Part shown: positions 1 to 8,892 of the stretch, in pieces
How the letters are laid out: the number at the start of each line of letters is the position of its first letter
Position numbering within the stretch: the first letter of the stretch is position 1
Assembly (NCBI RefSeq): GCF_015220045.1
Contig: NZ_JADBGB010000001.1
Span: 3,155,001-3,219,000 of the forward strand
Source: Marivivens aquimaris
GTDB taxonomy: Bacteria; Pseudomonadota; Alphaproteobacteria; Rhodobacterales; Rhodobacteraceae
DNA length: 64,000 bases
Reading direction: 5' to 3'
Notes under the pieces: model-generated
What the model saw: the letters and a program-made list of their open reading frames with translations, nothing else
Told to the model about the DNA's origin: nothing
Database searches by the model: none
Made by a program: the position numbers and the translations under genes

Positions 1-744
1 GAGGACCTCACCGAATACATGCACGAGCAGGGCATCAAGGTCCGCTACATGCACTCCGATATCGACACGATCGAGCGGATTGAAATCCTGCGCGACCTTC
101 GCCTTGGGGCATTCGACGTACTGATCGGCATCAACCTTCTGCGCGAGGGTCTCGATATTCCTGAATGTGGATTGGTCGCGATCCTCGACGCGGACAAAGA
201 AGGCTTCCTGCGCTCCGAGACCTCGCTGGTGCAGACTATCGGCCGCGCGGCGCGTAACGCCGAAGGCCGCGTGATTATGTACGCCGACCGGATCACGGGT
301 TCGATGGACCGTGCGCTCAAGGAAACCGAGCGCCGCCGCGCCCGCCAGATGGCCTATAACGAAGAGCACGGCATCACGCCTGCGACCGTCAAAAAGAACG
401 TCGAGGACATCCTTGCCGGTCTTTATAACGGTGATACCGACCAAAGCCGCATCACCGCCAAGGTCGACAAGCCGATGCACGGTGCCAACCTCGAAGCGGT
501 CCTTGACGGGCTGCGCGACCAGATGCGCAAGGCTGCCGAAAACCTCGAATTCGAGGAAGCTGCCCGCTTGCGGGACGAGGTCAAACGCCTTGAAGCTGTC
601 GATCTGGTGATTTCCGATGATCCGCTGGCCCGTCAATCGGCCGTGGATTCGGCGGTAGAGGAGAGCCGCAAGGCCTCCGGTCGTTCATCCGCGGGCCGTG
701 CAGGCCAGCGCGGTGGCAACAAACGAAGCCGCAAGTCCCGCTAA
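1..744 (+). CDS. uvrB: UvrABC excinuclease subunit B, C-terminal part (5' end off window)
   Basis: UvrB is the damage-verifying helicase of nucleotide excision repair; it is loaded by UvrA and recruits UvrC. The frame is open from base 1, so only the last 247 residues are present, about one third of a normal UvrB. Visible are helicase motif V ([13 protein letters not shown]), motif VI (QTIGRAARN, residues about 78-86 of this part) and a C-terminal UVR domain (about residues 163-200) with the [14 protein letters not shown] signature that contacts UvrC. The last 35 residues are a basic Ser/Gly/Arg-rich tail. The identification is certain. The promoter lies outside the window, so SOS control cannot be judged. 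Confidence 0.97.
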   Translation, partial: EDLTEYMHEQGIKVRYMHSDIDTIERIEILRDLRLGAFDVLIGINLLREGLDIPECGLVAILDADKEGFLRSETSLVQTIGRAARNAEGRVIMYADRITGSMDRALKETERRRARQMAYNEEHGITPATVKKNVEDILAGLYNGDTDQSRITAKVDKPMHGANLEAVLDGLRDQMRKAAENLEFEEAARLRDEVKRLEAVDLVISDDPLARQSAVDSAVEESRKASGRSSAGRAGQRGGNKRSRKSR

Positions 745-761
745 GGGGCGCGGCAACGCAT

Positions 762-872
762 TCACATTACAGCAGCGGCGATCACGCCTGCTTTGACAGC
801 GGTCTTAGCGACTTTGCCGACGCAACCGCTCAGTCCAGTAAGCAGGGCAACGGCCAGTAACAGGCGTTTCAT
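762..872 (-). CDS. small entericidin-like lipoprotein, 36 residues
   Basis: This short gene encodes a typical lipoprotein precursor: MKR, a hydrophobic stretch, then a lipobox LSGC with Cys17 as the predicted lipidated residue, followed by GKVAKTAVKAG, a small amphipathic Lys/Ala/Val helix. The start ATG has a GGAG Shine-Dalgarno seven bases upstream. Size and layout resemble the entericidin family of small inner or outer membrane lipoproteins, but the sequence is too short for firm assignment. It lies convergent to uvrB with 17 bases between the stops. The clean lipobox and ribosome binding site argue that it is real; no function is assigned. Confidence 0.6.
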   Translation of the reverse strand: MKRLLLAVALLTGLSGCVGKVAKTAVKAGVIAAAVM

Positions 873-912
873 ATCGGGCTCCAATTTTGATCGGGGCGTT
901 CTACAAACAAAA

Positions 913-939
913 TAGCCCCCTGCACAGGGCAGGGGGCTA
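913..939 (-). terminator. Rho-independent terminator of the acidic membrane protein gene
   Basis: A perfect inverted repeat, AGCCCCCTGC/GCAGGGGGCT with a five-base loop, lies 25 bases past the stop of the minus-strand gene at 964. On the minus strand it is followed by ATTTTGTTTG. Confidence 0.8.
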
Positions 940-963
940 GAAAACTCTTAAACTTTACCGTGA

Positions 964-1311
964 TTACTGCTGTTCGGTAACTTCGTCGGCAGCTTCATCA
1001 GCGGCTTCTGCAGTTGCGTCAGCAGCTTCTTCGGTTGCATCGGCTGCGTCTTCAGCTGCGTCGCCCAGTACCGGCTCGCCTTCAGCGTCTTCCGGCGGAT
1101 TTACTTCGATGGTCGGGACTTCGACTTCAACAGTCTCGGTGCCGGTTTCAACCGAACCAACGGTTGCATCGAATTCAGGCATCTGGCCGCCTTCAACGGA
1201 AACTTCCGGCAGGACGGTTTCTTGGGTCTGGTCGACGTCGACCATATAGATGCCGACTGCGATAAGAAGAACGACTACGATTGCGCCTACAATGGCCCAC
1301 ACACTTTTCAT
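964..1311 (-). CDS. membrane-anchored acidic low-complexity protein
   Basis: This 115-residue protein has one N-terminal transmembrane helix (residues about 5-24, AIVGAIVVVLLIAVGIYMV) and then a strongly acidic soluble part. The last 35 residues are an Ala/Asp/Glu-rich stretch built from repeats such as AADATEEAAD, likely helical. There is no cleavage-site pattern, so it is probably an anchored single-pass protein with the acidic tail in the periplasm. I recognise no family. It has its own terminator and sits between the uvrB lipoprotein and a universal stress protein on the same strand. Function unknown. Confidence 0.75.
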   Translation of the reverse strand: MKSVWAIVGAIVVVLLIAVGIYMVDVDQTQETVLPEVSVEGGQMPEFDATVGSVETGTETVEVEVPTIEVNPPEDAEGEPVLGDAAEDAADATEEAADATAEAADEAADEVTEQQ

Positions 1312-1405
1312 GACTTAAACCTTTCGTGGTTCTATGCACTTGTTGCAGATCAAACTCACGACTTGGCGATTCCGTTCCGCGAAAAGTTGGAGCTTTTGTG
1401 AATAA

Positions 1406-1813
1406 TTAGCGCATGACGTGAACAGCACACTGTGCATGACGGACGACTCGCGCTGCGGTCGAGCCCAGCAGATAGTCTCCAAGGCCCGGATGGTGCGATG
1501 CCATCACGATCAGATCGACGCCGTGTTCTTCCGCCCAGTCAAGGATCGAACGACCGGCGTGGCCGTCAATCACGTAGGCCTGACAGTTGGGCGTGCTGGC
1601 CGCGCGCGCGCCGAGCTCTTTGCGAATAGCTTCACGCGTTTCCGCCATCATGTCCATCGGCATGTAGGACAGCGCGTAGGACGGGATCTCTTCGATGACG
1701 TGGATCAGCGTGATCTGCGCATCGGGAGCCGCCAGACGTTTCGCGACTTCGACAGGATCAAAGCCGTCGTAGGCATGATCGAAGGCAATCGGGACGAGGA
1801 TATGTTTGTACAT
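1406..1813 (-). CDS. universal stress protein, UspA family
   Basis: This 135-residue single-domain Usp protein starts MYKHILVPIAFD, the usual first beta-strand of the fold. The C-terminal part LIVMASHHPGLGDYLLGSTAARVVRHAQCAVHVMR carries the GSTAxxVxxxAxCxVxVxR end of the family, although the classical G-x2-G-x9-G nucleotide loop is only partly kept. The start at 1813 is chosen because AAAGGAG lies directly upstream; an in-frame ATG further upstream would add 33 residues unlike the family. It is divergent from the DUF218 gene, sharing about 97 bases of promoter space. Confidence 0.9.
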   Translation of the reverse strand: MYKHILVPIAFDHAYDGFDPVEVAKRLAAPDAQITLIHVIEEIPSYALSYMPMDMMAETREAIRKELGARAASTPNCQAYVIDGHAGRSILDWAEEHGVDLIVMASHHPGLGDYLLGSTAARVVRHAQCAVHVMR

Positions 1814-1910
1814 GACCGAACTCCTTTGTTCTTGAAGCCAACATGCCATCGCGCAAAGTTGCGCGCTTTGATCCATGTCACCTTGGCGCGGGTGTGCTAA
1901 GTCGTAGCTC

Positions 1911-2360
1911 ATGACAACTGCTCTGATCCTCGGCGCCGCGATGCGCCAAGACGGCCCGTCGCCCGCGCTGGCGAGGCGGGCCGAACACGCAGCAGGTCTG
2001 TATCTGGCGGGGCAGGTCGATCATCTCGTTGCCTGCGGTGGCTGTGTGACCTTTCCCCCGACCGAAGCCGAGGCGATCAGGACCATCCTGCTGGCGAAAG
2101 GCGTGCCGGACACCGCGATCACGCTTGAGGACAAGTCGGTCGATACCGTCCAGAACTTCCGGTTCGCCAAGCCGCTCGTCAGTGGTCCGGTTATCGTCGT
2201 GACCGACCGTCTGCATATGCCCCGCGCGATGCGCACCGCGCGGGCTGTGGGGATCAAAGCGCGCCCCGCGCCGGTGCCGCACCGCTTAAAGCCGCGGCTC
2301 GTCCTGCGCGAGGTCGGTGCGAATATCCTCTATCTATGGAAGCTCAGAGGAATCCGTTAA
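1911..2360 (+). CDS. DUF218 (YdcF/SanA-like) family protein
   Basis: The 149-residue protein shows the DUF218 pattern: an N-terminal ALILGAAM strand, a Gly-rich CGGCVTFPPTEA loop, LEDKSVDTVQNFRFA (the family E-x4-T-x2-N motif, residues about 76-90) and VVTDRLHMPRAMRTARAVG. Members such as SanA, ElyC and YdcF are linked to envelope integrity, and some bind S-adenosylmethionine. Unlike SanA or ElyC there is no N-terminal membrane helix, so a cytoplasmic place is likely. Its stop codon overlaps that of the convergent beta-helix gene by three bases. The precise role is unknown. Confidence 0.85.
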   Translation: MTTALILGAAMRQDGPSPALARRAEHAAGLYLAGQVDHLVACGGCVTFPPTEAEAIRTILLAKGVPDTAITLEDKSVDTVQNFRFAKPLVSGPVIVVTDRLHMPRAMRTARAVGIKARPAPVPHRLKPRLVLREVGANILYLWKLRGIR

Positions 2361-4645
2361 AGCGGGCGGTCCATCCGCACCCGCAGCCAGACCTTGCCCT
2401 TGCACGCCGTCGGCCAGTTCAGTTCCACCTTCGTGCCGTCGGAACCTTGTTCGGTCAGCGACCACGGCAGCGCTGTCACTGCATTGCCCTGCGCGTCCGT
2501 GACCTTACCCGACATCGTCACCCCTTCGACCACGCGGGCGCGGCCACCGAAGGGCAGGCTCGGCTTCGTCGCCACGGTCCACTTGTCCGACCGCGTGCCT
2601 TGGTCGTGCTCGATCATCGACGGGTTCACGATCTCTTCGTTCACGCCGTTGAAGGTGTTGCCGTAGAACAGGACATTGCGCATCCGCGTGTAGTCGAGGT
2701 CGGCAAAGGTCGTGTCCACTTTCTCTACACGGTCGATATTGCCGTTGAGTGACCGGAACGTGTTCCCCGTCACCGATAGCCCGTGAATATAGTGGCTCGG
2801 GCCGTAGGGCTTCACCACGATAAAGCTGAACCAGTCGCCGGTATCGTTGACGTGGAAGATGTTACCCGTAACCGTCAGCCCGCCGAACGAGTACTGCTGC
2901 CCGAGTGCGGGTGTCGCGTCGTGCTCGTTGGTCAGTTCGATGAAGTTGTTGTCGATGTAGTTGCCGGTAATGACCGACTTGGTGTTCGGCGTCGTGAAGA
3001 TGATCCCGCCTTTGCGTACGCCGAGGTCTTCGCCGTCACCGTGGAACCAGTGGTTGCCCGTAATCAGGTTGCCCGCGCCGCCGAGGATGCAGAAATGCTT
3101 GAACCGCACCACGCGGGTATCGCGAATTTTGACGTCGTTGTGGTTGGCGTTGAACCCGATGGAGACGCGCTGCGACACGGGCAGGGACATCTCGTCCGAC
3201 AGGAACTGGCAACGGTCGATGGTGAGGCCCTGACAACCACTTCCGATCGAGGTCAGACCACGGTCCTTGGGGCGGTTAATAAAGCAGTCACGCACATGGA
3301 AAATGCCGCCACCCTTGGCCAGCATGATGCACGACGCGCGGCCCATGCCGTTCATCTCGATATCGTCGAGGATAAAGTTCGTCAGCGCTTCGAAGCCCGA
3401 AAAGTCCAGCATGTACTGGAAGCGCTGGAAGGTGAATGTCTGCGTACCTTCGGCGTCATAGAGCGCCTTGTTCAGCGTCACGGTTTTCGCGGCCACGTTG
3501 ACGTCACGCACGTAAATCTCGCGGCCCACGCCGTTGCCCGTCACCAGCGAGCCGACGCGGATATTCGCCGCATTGGTCACTTCGGTCAGTGTGCGGTCGT
3601 TCGACGCCGAGTAGGTGCCCTTTGAGGTCACGGTCTGCGTATCCCACTTCGGGCTATCGACGGCCTCCAGCTGGCCATTGCGGATCACGCGGCGGGTGGC
3701 AAAGCTGTTGCGGCTCCCCTCGGCGGCCTGCATGTCGACCGGCTCGGTCAGCTGCACACGGCGCCCGCCCATATCGAGAGACTCGTGGCCGGAGTTATTC
3801 AGCAGCGCCTGAAACGCCTTCTTGAACGCGATTTGCTCGTCCCCGAACGCATCGATATAGGTCGGCAGGTCAAAGTTCTTTTGCAGCACCAGACGGTGCC
3901 CCGCCGCCATCGACAGGGTGCCTTCAAACCGGATGTGGTTCTCGATCGTGACGTGATTGTTCAGGCGATAGGTGCCCGCAGGTACGAACACGGTGCGCCC
4001 GTCCGCTGCGGCATCGGCAGCCTCGAACGCCGCGCTATCGTCGGTCGTGCCATCGCCCACGGCGCCGTAGTCGCGCACATCGACCAGCCCAAGCATGTCG
4101 CGCAGAAAGACAGAGGTCACATCCTCGATCACCAGATCCTCGACGCGCACGATCCCGCCCGTCGGGCCGGTGAAGTCGAGGCCAAAGTGCCCGTAGATCA
4201 CGTCCTTCCAGACCATATCCACGCCGCCACGCGGGCCGGTGCCGATGATGACCGACACCTCGACCACTTCGCCGTAGCTGGTCAGCGTGACCTCAGGCCC
4301 GACCTCTGTCAGGCCGCCCACATGGTTGCCGCCAGCGCCGCCCGCCCAAGCGGCCACGCGCACGGAAGGGAAGGGGCCGGAGAGTGCCTTTACCTTCGCC
4401 GACACGCGCAGATAGCACCCCGGAATGATCGGGGTCTCGCCCATGTAGCGCAGTTTCTGCGTGGAAGCCGTTTTCAGGATTTCCAGACAACCGGCAAAGT
4501 TCTGGTCCGACTGCACATAGACCCCGTTGCCGGAGCCCGCATAGGTGTCTGATCCCGGTGTGCCGTCGCCGCTCGACCAGACCGAAAGACCATCCGCAAA
4601 CGCGGGCGGCATCAGTTGCAGCCCGTCAGTTATCGCCTTGTTCAT
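2357..4645 (-). CDS. pectate-lyase-superfamily right-handed beta-helix protein, tail-spike-like
   Basis: The 762-residue protein has an N-terminal carbohydrate-binding-like part (about 1-185), then VDVRDYGAVGDGTTDDSAAF (about 189-208), the classic opening of Pectate_lyase_3 / GH28-related beta-helices and phage tail spikes. A long set of beta-helix coils follows (repeated LxVTGNxF, GLTIDRCQF, VITGNYI). A C-terminal segment of about 80 residues resembles a small beta-rich cap. There is no signal peptide, which argues against an exported polysaccharide lyase and for a structural or phage-type fibre. The ATG at 4645 has AAGGGG upstream; the GTG two codons earlier overlaps that site. In Rhodobacter capsulatus the gene transfer agent tail fibre is encoded alone, far from the main cluster, by a protein I recall as being of this type, so this is a candidate homologue. 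That is inference. Confidence 0.8.
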   Translation of the reverse strand: MNKAITDGLQLMPPAFADGLSVWSSGDGTPGSDTYAGSGNGVYVQSDQNFAGCLEILKTASTQKLRYMGETPIIPGCYLRVSAKVKALSGPFPSVRVAAWAGGAGGNHVGGLTEVGPEVTLTSYGEVVEVSVIIGTGPRGGVDMVWKDVIYGHFGLDFTGPTGGIVRVEDLVIEDVTSVFLRDMLGLVDVRDYGAVGDGTTDDSAAFEAADAAADGRTVFVPAGTYRLNNHVTIENHIRFEGTLSMAAGHRLVLQKNFDLPTYIDAFGDEQIAFKKAFQALLNNSGHESLDMGGRRVQLTEPVDMQAAEGSRNSFATRRVIRNGQLEAVDSPKWDTQTVTSKGTYSASNDRTLTEVTNAANIRVGSLVTGNGVGREIYVRDVNVAAKTVTLNKALYDAEGTQTFTFQRFQYMLDFSGFEALTNFILDDIEMNGMGRASCIMLAKGGGIFHVRDCFINRPKDRGLTSIGSGCQGLTIDRCQFLSDEMSLPVSQRVSIGFNANHNDVKIRDTRVVRFKHFCILGGAGNLITGNHWFHGDGEDLGVRKGGIIFTTPNTKSVITGNYIDNNFIELTNEHDATPALGQQYSFGGLTVTGNIFHVNDTGDWFSFIVVKPYGPSHYIHGLSVTGNTFRSLNGNIDRVEKVDTTFADLDYTRMRNVLFYGNTFNGVNEEIVNPSMIEHDQGTRSDKWTVATKPSLPFGGRARVVEGVTMSGKVTDAQGNAVTALPWSLTEQGSDGTKVELNWPTACKGKVWLRVRMDRPL

Positions 4646-4729
4646 GTTCACCCCTTCGTATCCCGTGGCCGGAGGTCATCCGGCGGTTCGGGAAACGGTG
4701 TAACAAGGCGCGGTAAATATCCGCTCAGC

Positions 4730-4743
4730 GCACCGTACGGTGC
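4730..4743 (-). terminator. 14-base perfect palindrome at the end of the DUF4864 gene
   Basis: GCACCGTACGGTGC abuts the stop codon of the minus-strand gene at 4744. There is no T-run after it, so it may be a weak terminator, an mRNA 3' hairpin or chance. Confidence 0.3.
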
Positions 4744-5142
4744 TCAGGCCATCCCTTGCGGCATGATGACGGGCTGCACCGCGTCGATGCGCCAGACGCC
4801 GTCCGTTTCGATCATGAAGTAGTCGAACACCATCACCGAGCCTTGGCCATCGCTGACCATGACACGCTGGACCCAATGTTCTGCATCCTGCCGCAGGTCG
4901 AGGTAGCGGACGTCCTCGTTGTTCCAGATCGTCTCGTAGCCGTATTCGACCATGTGGCCGAAGTTCTGCGGGGTCTGGAACATCTGTTGAAGACCGGGGC
5001 TGGCAAAGCCGAACGCCGTCGGGATGTCGCGCGCAATGAACGCGTCCATCTGCTGGTCGATGATGCCTTGAATGCCGTCGGTATCCTGCGCGGCCAGCGG
5101 GCTGGCAACGAGCGCGAGTAGGAGACTTGTCGTTCTGATCAT
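4744..5142 (-). CDS. DUF4864 family exported protein
   Basis: The 132-residue precursor has a signal peptide (MIRTTSLLLALVASPLAAQ, cleavage after AAQ). The mature part is an NTF2/SnoaL-like fold: IIDQQMDAFIARDIPTAFGFASPGLQ at the start and YFMIETDGVWRIDAVQPV at the end, typical of DUF4864 proteins. The start at 5142 is fixed by a GGAGGA site eight bases upstream; an in-frame codon seven residues earlier has none. It is probably periplasmic, function unknown. It follows lysK on the same strand with about 107 bases between. Confidence 0.85.
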   Translation of the reverse strand: MIRTTSLLLALVASPLAAQDTDGIQGIIDQQMDAFIARDIPTAFGFASPGLQQMFQTPQNFGHMVEYGYETIWNNEDVRYLDLRQDAEHWVQRVMVSDGQGSVMVFDYFMIETDGVWRIDAVQPVIMPQGMA

Positions 5143-5249
5143 GTCTGTATCCTCCGATACCAAAGGATACGCCGGAAATCCGGTTTTGGTTCAGGCACGG
5201 GCCCGAAAGTGGCGCTGCGGGCGATTTTCCGCCCGCAGCCGCTGTTTTA

Positions 5250-6833
5250 TCAGGCCGAAACCAGTTTGCCTGCGAGGCCGTCCTCGATCAGGCGGATCGA
5301 GTTTTCGATGCCGTAGAGCGCAATGAAGCCGCCGAAGCGCGGGCCTTGGCTGTCGCCGAGAAGCACCTCGTAGAGCGCCTTGAACCATTCGCGCAGGTTC
5401 TCGAAGCCGTGCTCCTTGCCGACGGCAAATACCATCGACTGAAGCTCTTCGCCGTCCGCCGCGCTGTCCCATGCTTTGAGGCGGGCCAGCATGTCTTCCA
5501 TCGCAGCACGTTCCTGATCGGTCGGCGCGCGGAAGGTTTTCGTCGGCTTAACGAAATCGTGGTAGTAACGGACGGCAAATCCGGCGGCTTGATCGAGGTC
5601 CGGATGGGTGTCCGCAGCGGCCTCGGGCGCATAGCGCTTGATGAAGCCCCACATGGTTTCCTTGTCTTCGGCACCCGAAACAGACGCGAGGTTCAGCAGC
5701 ATGGCGAACGGCACGACCATCTTCGACTCCGGTACGTCGCCGTTGTGAATGTGGTAAACGGGGTTCGCGAGCTGGCCCTTTTCGTCTTGCGTCGGATAGG
5801 CCTTCAGCTGCTGGTGGTACTCGTCCACCATGCGCGGGATCACATCGAAATGCAGGCGCTTGGCGGTCTTCGGCTTGAGGAACATGAAGTACGACAGCGA
5901 CTCGGTCGAGGCGTAGGTCAGCCACTCGTCGATCGAGATGCCGTTGCCCTTGGACTTGGAGATTTTCTCGCCGTTTGCATCAAGGAACAGCTCGTACACC
6001 ATGTGGTTCGGCTTCTTTGCGCCGAGGATCTCCGAAATGCGGTCGTAGATCGCGGTGTTGGTGGAGTGGTCCTTGCCGTACATCTCGAAATCGACGTTCA
6101 GCGCAGCCCAGCGCGCACCGAAGTCCGGCTTCCACTGGAACTTCACGTTGCCGCCGGTGACGGGCAGGGTCCATTCCTTGCCGTCCTCGTCGTCGAACGT
6201 GATGGTATAGTTCTCTTTATTCACTTCCTTCATCGGCACGTACAGAACGCGGCCGGTTTCGGGATGGATCGGCAGGAAGATCGAGTAGGTCGCCTGACGC
6301 TCTTCGCGCAGGGACTTAAGCATGACCTTCATGATGTCATCGTACTTGTCTACGGCACGCTTCAGCACTTCGTCGAACTGGCCCGACTTGTAGAACTCGG
6401 TCGCCGAATAGAATTCGTAATCGAACCCGAAGGTATCGAGGAAGCGGCGCAGCATTGCGTTGTTGTGCTCGCCGAACGACGGGAATTCCTCGAACGGGTC
6501 GGGAACCGAGGTGAGCGGCTTCTGCTCGTGCTCTTTCAACATGTCCTGGTTCGGCACGTTGCCTGGCACCTTGCGCATACCGTCAAGGTCGTCCGAGAAG
6601 CAGATCAGGCGGGTCGGGATGTCCGAAATCTTGTGGAAAGCATTGCGGATCATGGTGGTGCGCAGCACTTCGCCGAAGGTGCCGATGTGCGGCAGACCCG
6701 ACGGGCCGTAGCCGGTTTCAAACAGAACGTATCCCTTTTCGGGCGGTGCTTTCTCATAGCGTTTCAGCAGGGCGCGGGCTTCTTCGAACGGCCAGGCCTT
6801 ACTTTCCATCGCTACTTCGCGCACGTCGGTCAT
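5250..6833 (-). CDS. lysK: lysine--tRNA ligase, class I
   Basis: The enzyme charges tRNA-Lys with lysine in the cytoplasm. This is the class I (Rossmann-fold) form found in archaea, spirochaetes and many alphaproteobacteria, not the class II LysS. The HIGH-type motif PHIG is at residues 48-51 and the KMSKS-type motif KISKS at 290-294; the 527-residue length is normal. The ATG at 6833 has GGAG seven to eight bases upstream, better than the GTG three codons earlier. It is divergent from the TerB-like gene. Identification is firm. Confidence 0.96.
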   Translation of the reverse strand: MTDVREVAMESKAWPFEEARALLKRYEKAPPEKGYVLFETGYGPSGLPHIGTFGEVLRTTMIRNAFHKISDIPTRLICFSDDLDGMRKVPGNVPNQDMLKEHEQKPLTSVPDPFEEFPSFGEHNNAMLRRFLDTFGFDYEFYSATEFYKSGQFDEVLKRAVDKYDDIMKVMLKSLREERQATYSIFLPIHPETGRVLYVPMKEVNKENYTITFDDEDGKEWTLPVTGGNVKFQWKPDFGARWAALNVDFEMYGKDHSTNTAIYDRISEILGAKKPNHMVYELFLDANGEKISKSKGNGISIDEWLTYASTESLSYFMFLKPKTAKRLHFDVIPRMVDEYHQQLKAYPTQDEKGQLANPVYHIHNGDVPESKMVVPFAMLLNLASVSGAEDKETMWGFIKRYAPEAAADTHPDLDQAAGFAVRYYHDFVKPTKTFRAPTDQERAAMEDMLARLKAWDSAADGEELQSMVFAVGKEHGFENLREWFKALYEVLLGDSQGPRFGGFIALYGIENSIRLIEDGLAGKLVSA

Positions 6834-6942
6834 CTGTTTCACTCCATCGGTCTACTGCCACCACGGCAGGCTCAAGCGCTCTCCCTATTGCGGGAGTGCT
6901 CCGGCGTCAATAAATGAAGGGTGTAACACAACGGAGAAGACC

Positions 6943-7362
6943 ATGACCGCCGACAGTTCACTGACCGCCCAGGATGCACTCGTCGCCCTGATGATCGCCG
7001 TTTCCGCCAGCGACGAGGATATCCGCACCGCCGAACTCGTCCGGATCAACAACATGATTAACCACCTGCCGGTGTTCCACGACTACGACGAAGAGCGTCT
7101 GCCCGCCGTATCGCGCACCGTGTTCGATCTGCTGGGCGAAGAGGACGGCCTCGACGCGCTGTTCGGCCTCATCCGCGATGCGCTACCTGAACGTATGAGC
7201 GAAACCGCCTACGCGCTGGCCTGTGACGTGGCCGCCGCAGATGGCCGTATCGAAGGCGCAGAGGCGCGTATGCTCGAAGAAATCCGCCACGAGATGGCCG
7301 TCGACCGCCTGCATGCCGCCGCGATCGAACGCGGCGCCCGTGCGCGTCACATGACTCTGTAA
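6943..7362 (+). CDS. TerB-like (tellurite resistance TerB family) protein
   Basis: The 139-residue, all-helical acidic protein has the two-repeat TerB pattern: LVALMIAVSASDEDIRTAELVRINNM near the start and ALACDVAAADGRIEGAEARMLEEI in the second half. Each repeat carries an acidic D-G-x-[IL]-x-x-x-E type loop thought to bind divalent cations. There are no tellurite-resistance neighbours, so a direct tellurite role is unlikely; such single TerB proteins are of unknown function. A GGAG site precedes the ATG. Its stop lies three bases from the convergent dacB stop. Confidence 0.8.
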   Translation: MTADSSLTAQDALVALMIAVSASDEDIRTAELVRINNMINHLPVFHDYDEERLPAVSRTVFDLLGEEDGLDALFGLIRDALPERMSETAYALACDVAAADGRIEGAEARMLEEIRHEMAVDRLHAAAIERGARARHMTL

Positions 7363-7365
7363 GTC

Positions 7366-8850
7366 CTAGAAATCGGCCCAGCGCTGGAGCAGCACCTGCT
7401 GTAGCCGCTTGGCCTTACCGTTGTAGCTGGCCGCTCCCTGTGGGCGACCTGCTTCCGTTTCGGCGAATGCTTCGCGCCGCGGGAGATCTCCGCTGAAGAT
7501 CGCAAACGACAGCTCTCGCCCGTCCTTGGTGTGCACATACCCCGCCAGCGCAGACACGAAGTTCAGCGTGCCGGTCTTCGCTTCTACATGGGCAGCGGTG
7601 TTTATCGGTGTTCCTTCGGCATCCCGCAGGACGATATTTTTCAGCAACGGACGCAGCAGGTTCTGCACATCAGGCGCATTCAGCAGTCCGACAAGCGACG
7701 CAGGCGTAATCCGCGAGTCAGGGTTGAGTCCGCAGTGATCCATGAGCCGCACCGTCGCGCCGGTCCGCTCGAAAATCCACTGCCGCATCTCGGCGGCGGA
7801 GGATTTCAGATCAGCCGGAATCCCCGTGCGCTGGGCAGTCGCGGTGAGACCAAGCACTTCGGCAGTCAGATTGGTCGAATACTTCAGGCAATCCTTCACC
7901 ACGACATCCAGCGGCTCGCTGAGGTATTGCAAGAACGGTTCGCTCGTCGGTGCCGCATCGGCCTTCACCGGCTCGGACAGCTTGATGCCTTTGCTGCGTG
8001 CGATGCTGTGGAACACATCACCCGCATAGAGGTCGGGATGCCTCACCGGCAGCCAGTAGCCGCCGCCGTCGCCGAGCGCCGCCTTGGATACGGTCCACTC
8101 GTCGTGATCGTCGTCGTTTTCATAGGTGTAGATCGGGGTGGTGCGGTCGATGACCTCCATCCGTGCGACCTCGACCGACGGGCTGTATTTTTCGGACCGC
8201 GCATCCATCGTCACATCGTAGCTGCTGCCCGTCCGCGCCCATTCGAAGAACACGCGGTTGAAGTTCAGGTTCAGCCCCGAAACGGCGGGGTTATAGCCAA
8301 GGTGGTCCAGCTGCTCCGGCTCGATCTCTTCGACGTAGGGCAGGGCGCCGCCCCAGACCTGAAACGCACCGGTCACTTCTTTGACGCCTGCATCCACCAG
8401 CATCTGCGCCAGCTCGCCCAGATTATCCGTCGTCAGCGTCGGATCGCCGCCGCCGACGAGCACCAGATCACCGTCAAGCACGCCTTCGTCGCTGATTGGA
8501 CCCGTCGCCACGAGCTGCGTGGTGAACCGGTATTCTGATCCTAGCGTCTCGAGCGCATAAAGGCTCGTCACGACCTTCGCCACGCTGGCAGGCGGCATAG
8601 CGGTGAGCGGCTGGTACTGTTCGAGTATCTCGCCCGTCGCGGTGTCCGTCACGATGACACCTGTCAGTCCCGTCAGCCCCGCCTCGAAGATATACTGGTC
8701 GAGGTTCGGCCTCAGACGCGGGCGTTCGGGAACCTCCGGCGCGCGCGCCAGCGGCGGCAGCGAAGTCAAAGGAGCATTGGCCAGCGCCGCAGTTGCGGAC
8801 AGGCTCAGAAGCCCGCCAAGGGCCGCGCGTCGGGACAATTGTGTTTTCAT
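7366..8850 (-). CDS. dacB: D-alanyl-D-alanine carboxypeptidase/endopeptidase, PBP4 type (S13)
   Basis: This low-molecular-mass penicillin-binding protein trims or cleaves peptide cross-links of peptidoglycan in the periplasm. All three active-site motifs are present: SVAK (residues 89-92, catalytic Ser89), STN (325-327) and KTG (425-427). The N-terminal MKTQLSRRAALGGLLSLSATAALANA looks like a twin-arginine signal (SRRAAL). The 494-residue length fits S13 enzymes. It lies 42 bases behind nadD on the same strand and is probably co-transcribed. No strong Shine-Dalgarno is seen before the ATG, which suggests coupling to nadD. Confidence 0.93.
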   Translation of the reverse strand: MKTQLSRRAALGGLLSLSATAALANAPLTSLPPLARAPEVPERPRLRPNLDQYIFEAGLTGLTGVIVTDTATGEILEQYQPLTAMPPASVAKVVTSLYALETLGSEYRFTTQLVATGPISDEGVLDGDLVLVGGGDPTLTTDNLGELAQMLVDAGVKEVTGAFQVWGGALPYVEEIEPEQLDHLGYNPAVSGLNLNFNRVFFEWARTGSSYDVTMDARSEKYSPSVEVARMEVIDRTTPIYTYENDDDHDEWTVSKAALGDGGGYWLPVRHPDLYAGDVFHSIARSKGIKLSEPVKADAAPTSEPFLQYLSEPLDVVVKDCLKYSTNLTAEVLGLTATAQRTGIPADLKSSAAEMRQWIFERTGATVRLMDHCGLNPDSRITPASLVGLLNAPDVQNLLRPLLKNIVLRDAEGTPINTAAHVEAKTGTLNFVSALAGYVHTKDGRELSFAIFSGDLPRREAFAETEAGRPQGAASYNGKAKRLQQVLLQRWADF

Positions 8851-8892
8851 GGCCTGAAGCTAGCTCGCACCCCATAGCCAATCAATGACCGG

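Noticed and set aside
1818..1831. GAAC-N6-GTTC near the universal stress protein start as a LexA box
   Set aside because: The alphaproteobacterial box is a direct repeat with N7; this is an inverted repeat with N6 and overlaps the ribosome site.
2783..3625. Long open frame antisense to the beta-helix gene
   Set aside because: It mirrors the codon structure of the real gene on the other strand, has no ribosome site and no recognisable motif. The same applies to long antisense frames at 5346-6917, 13587-15239, 16815-18665, 24304-25686 and 37708-39597.
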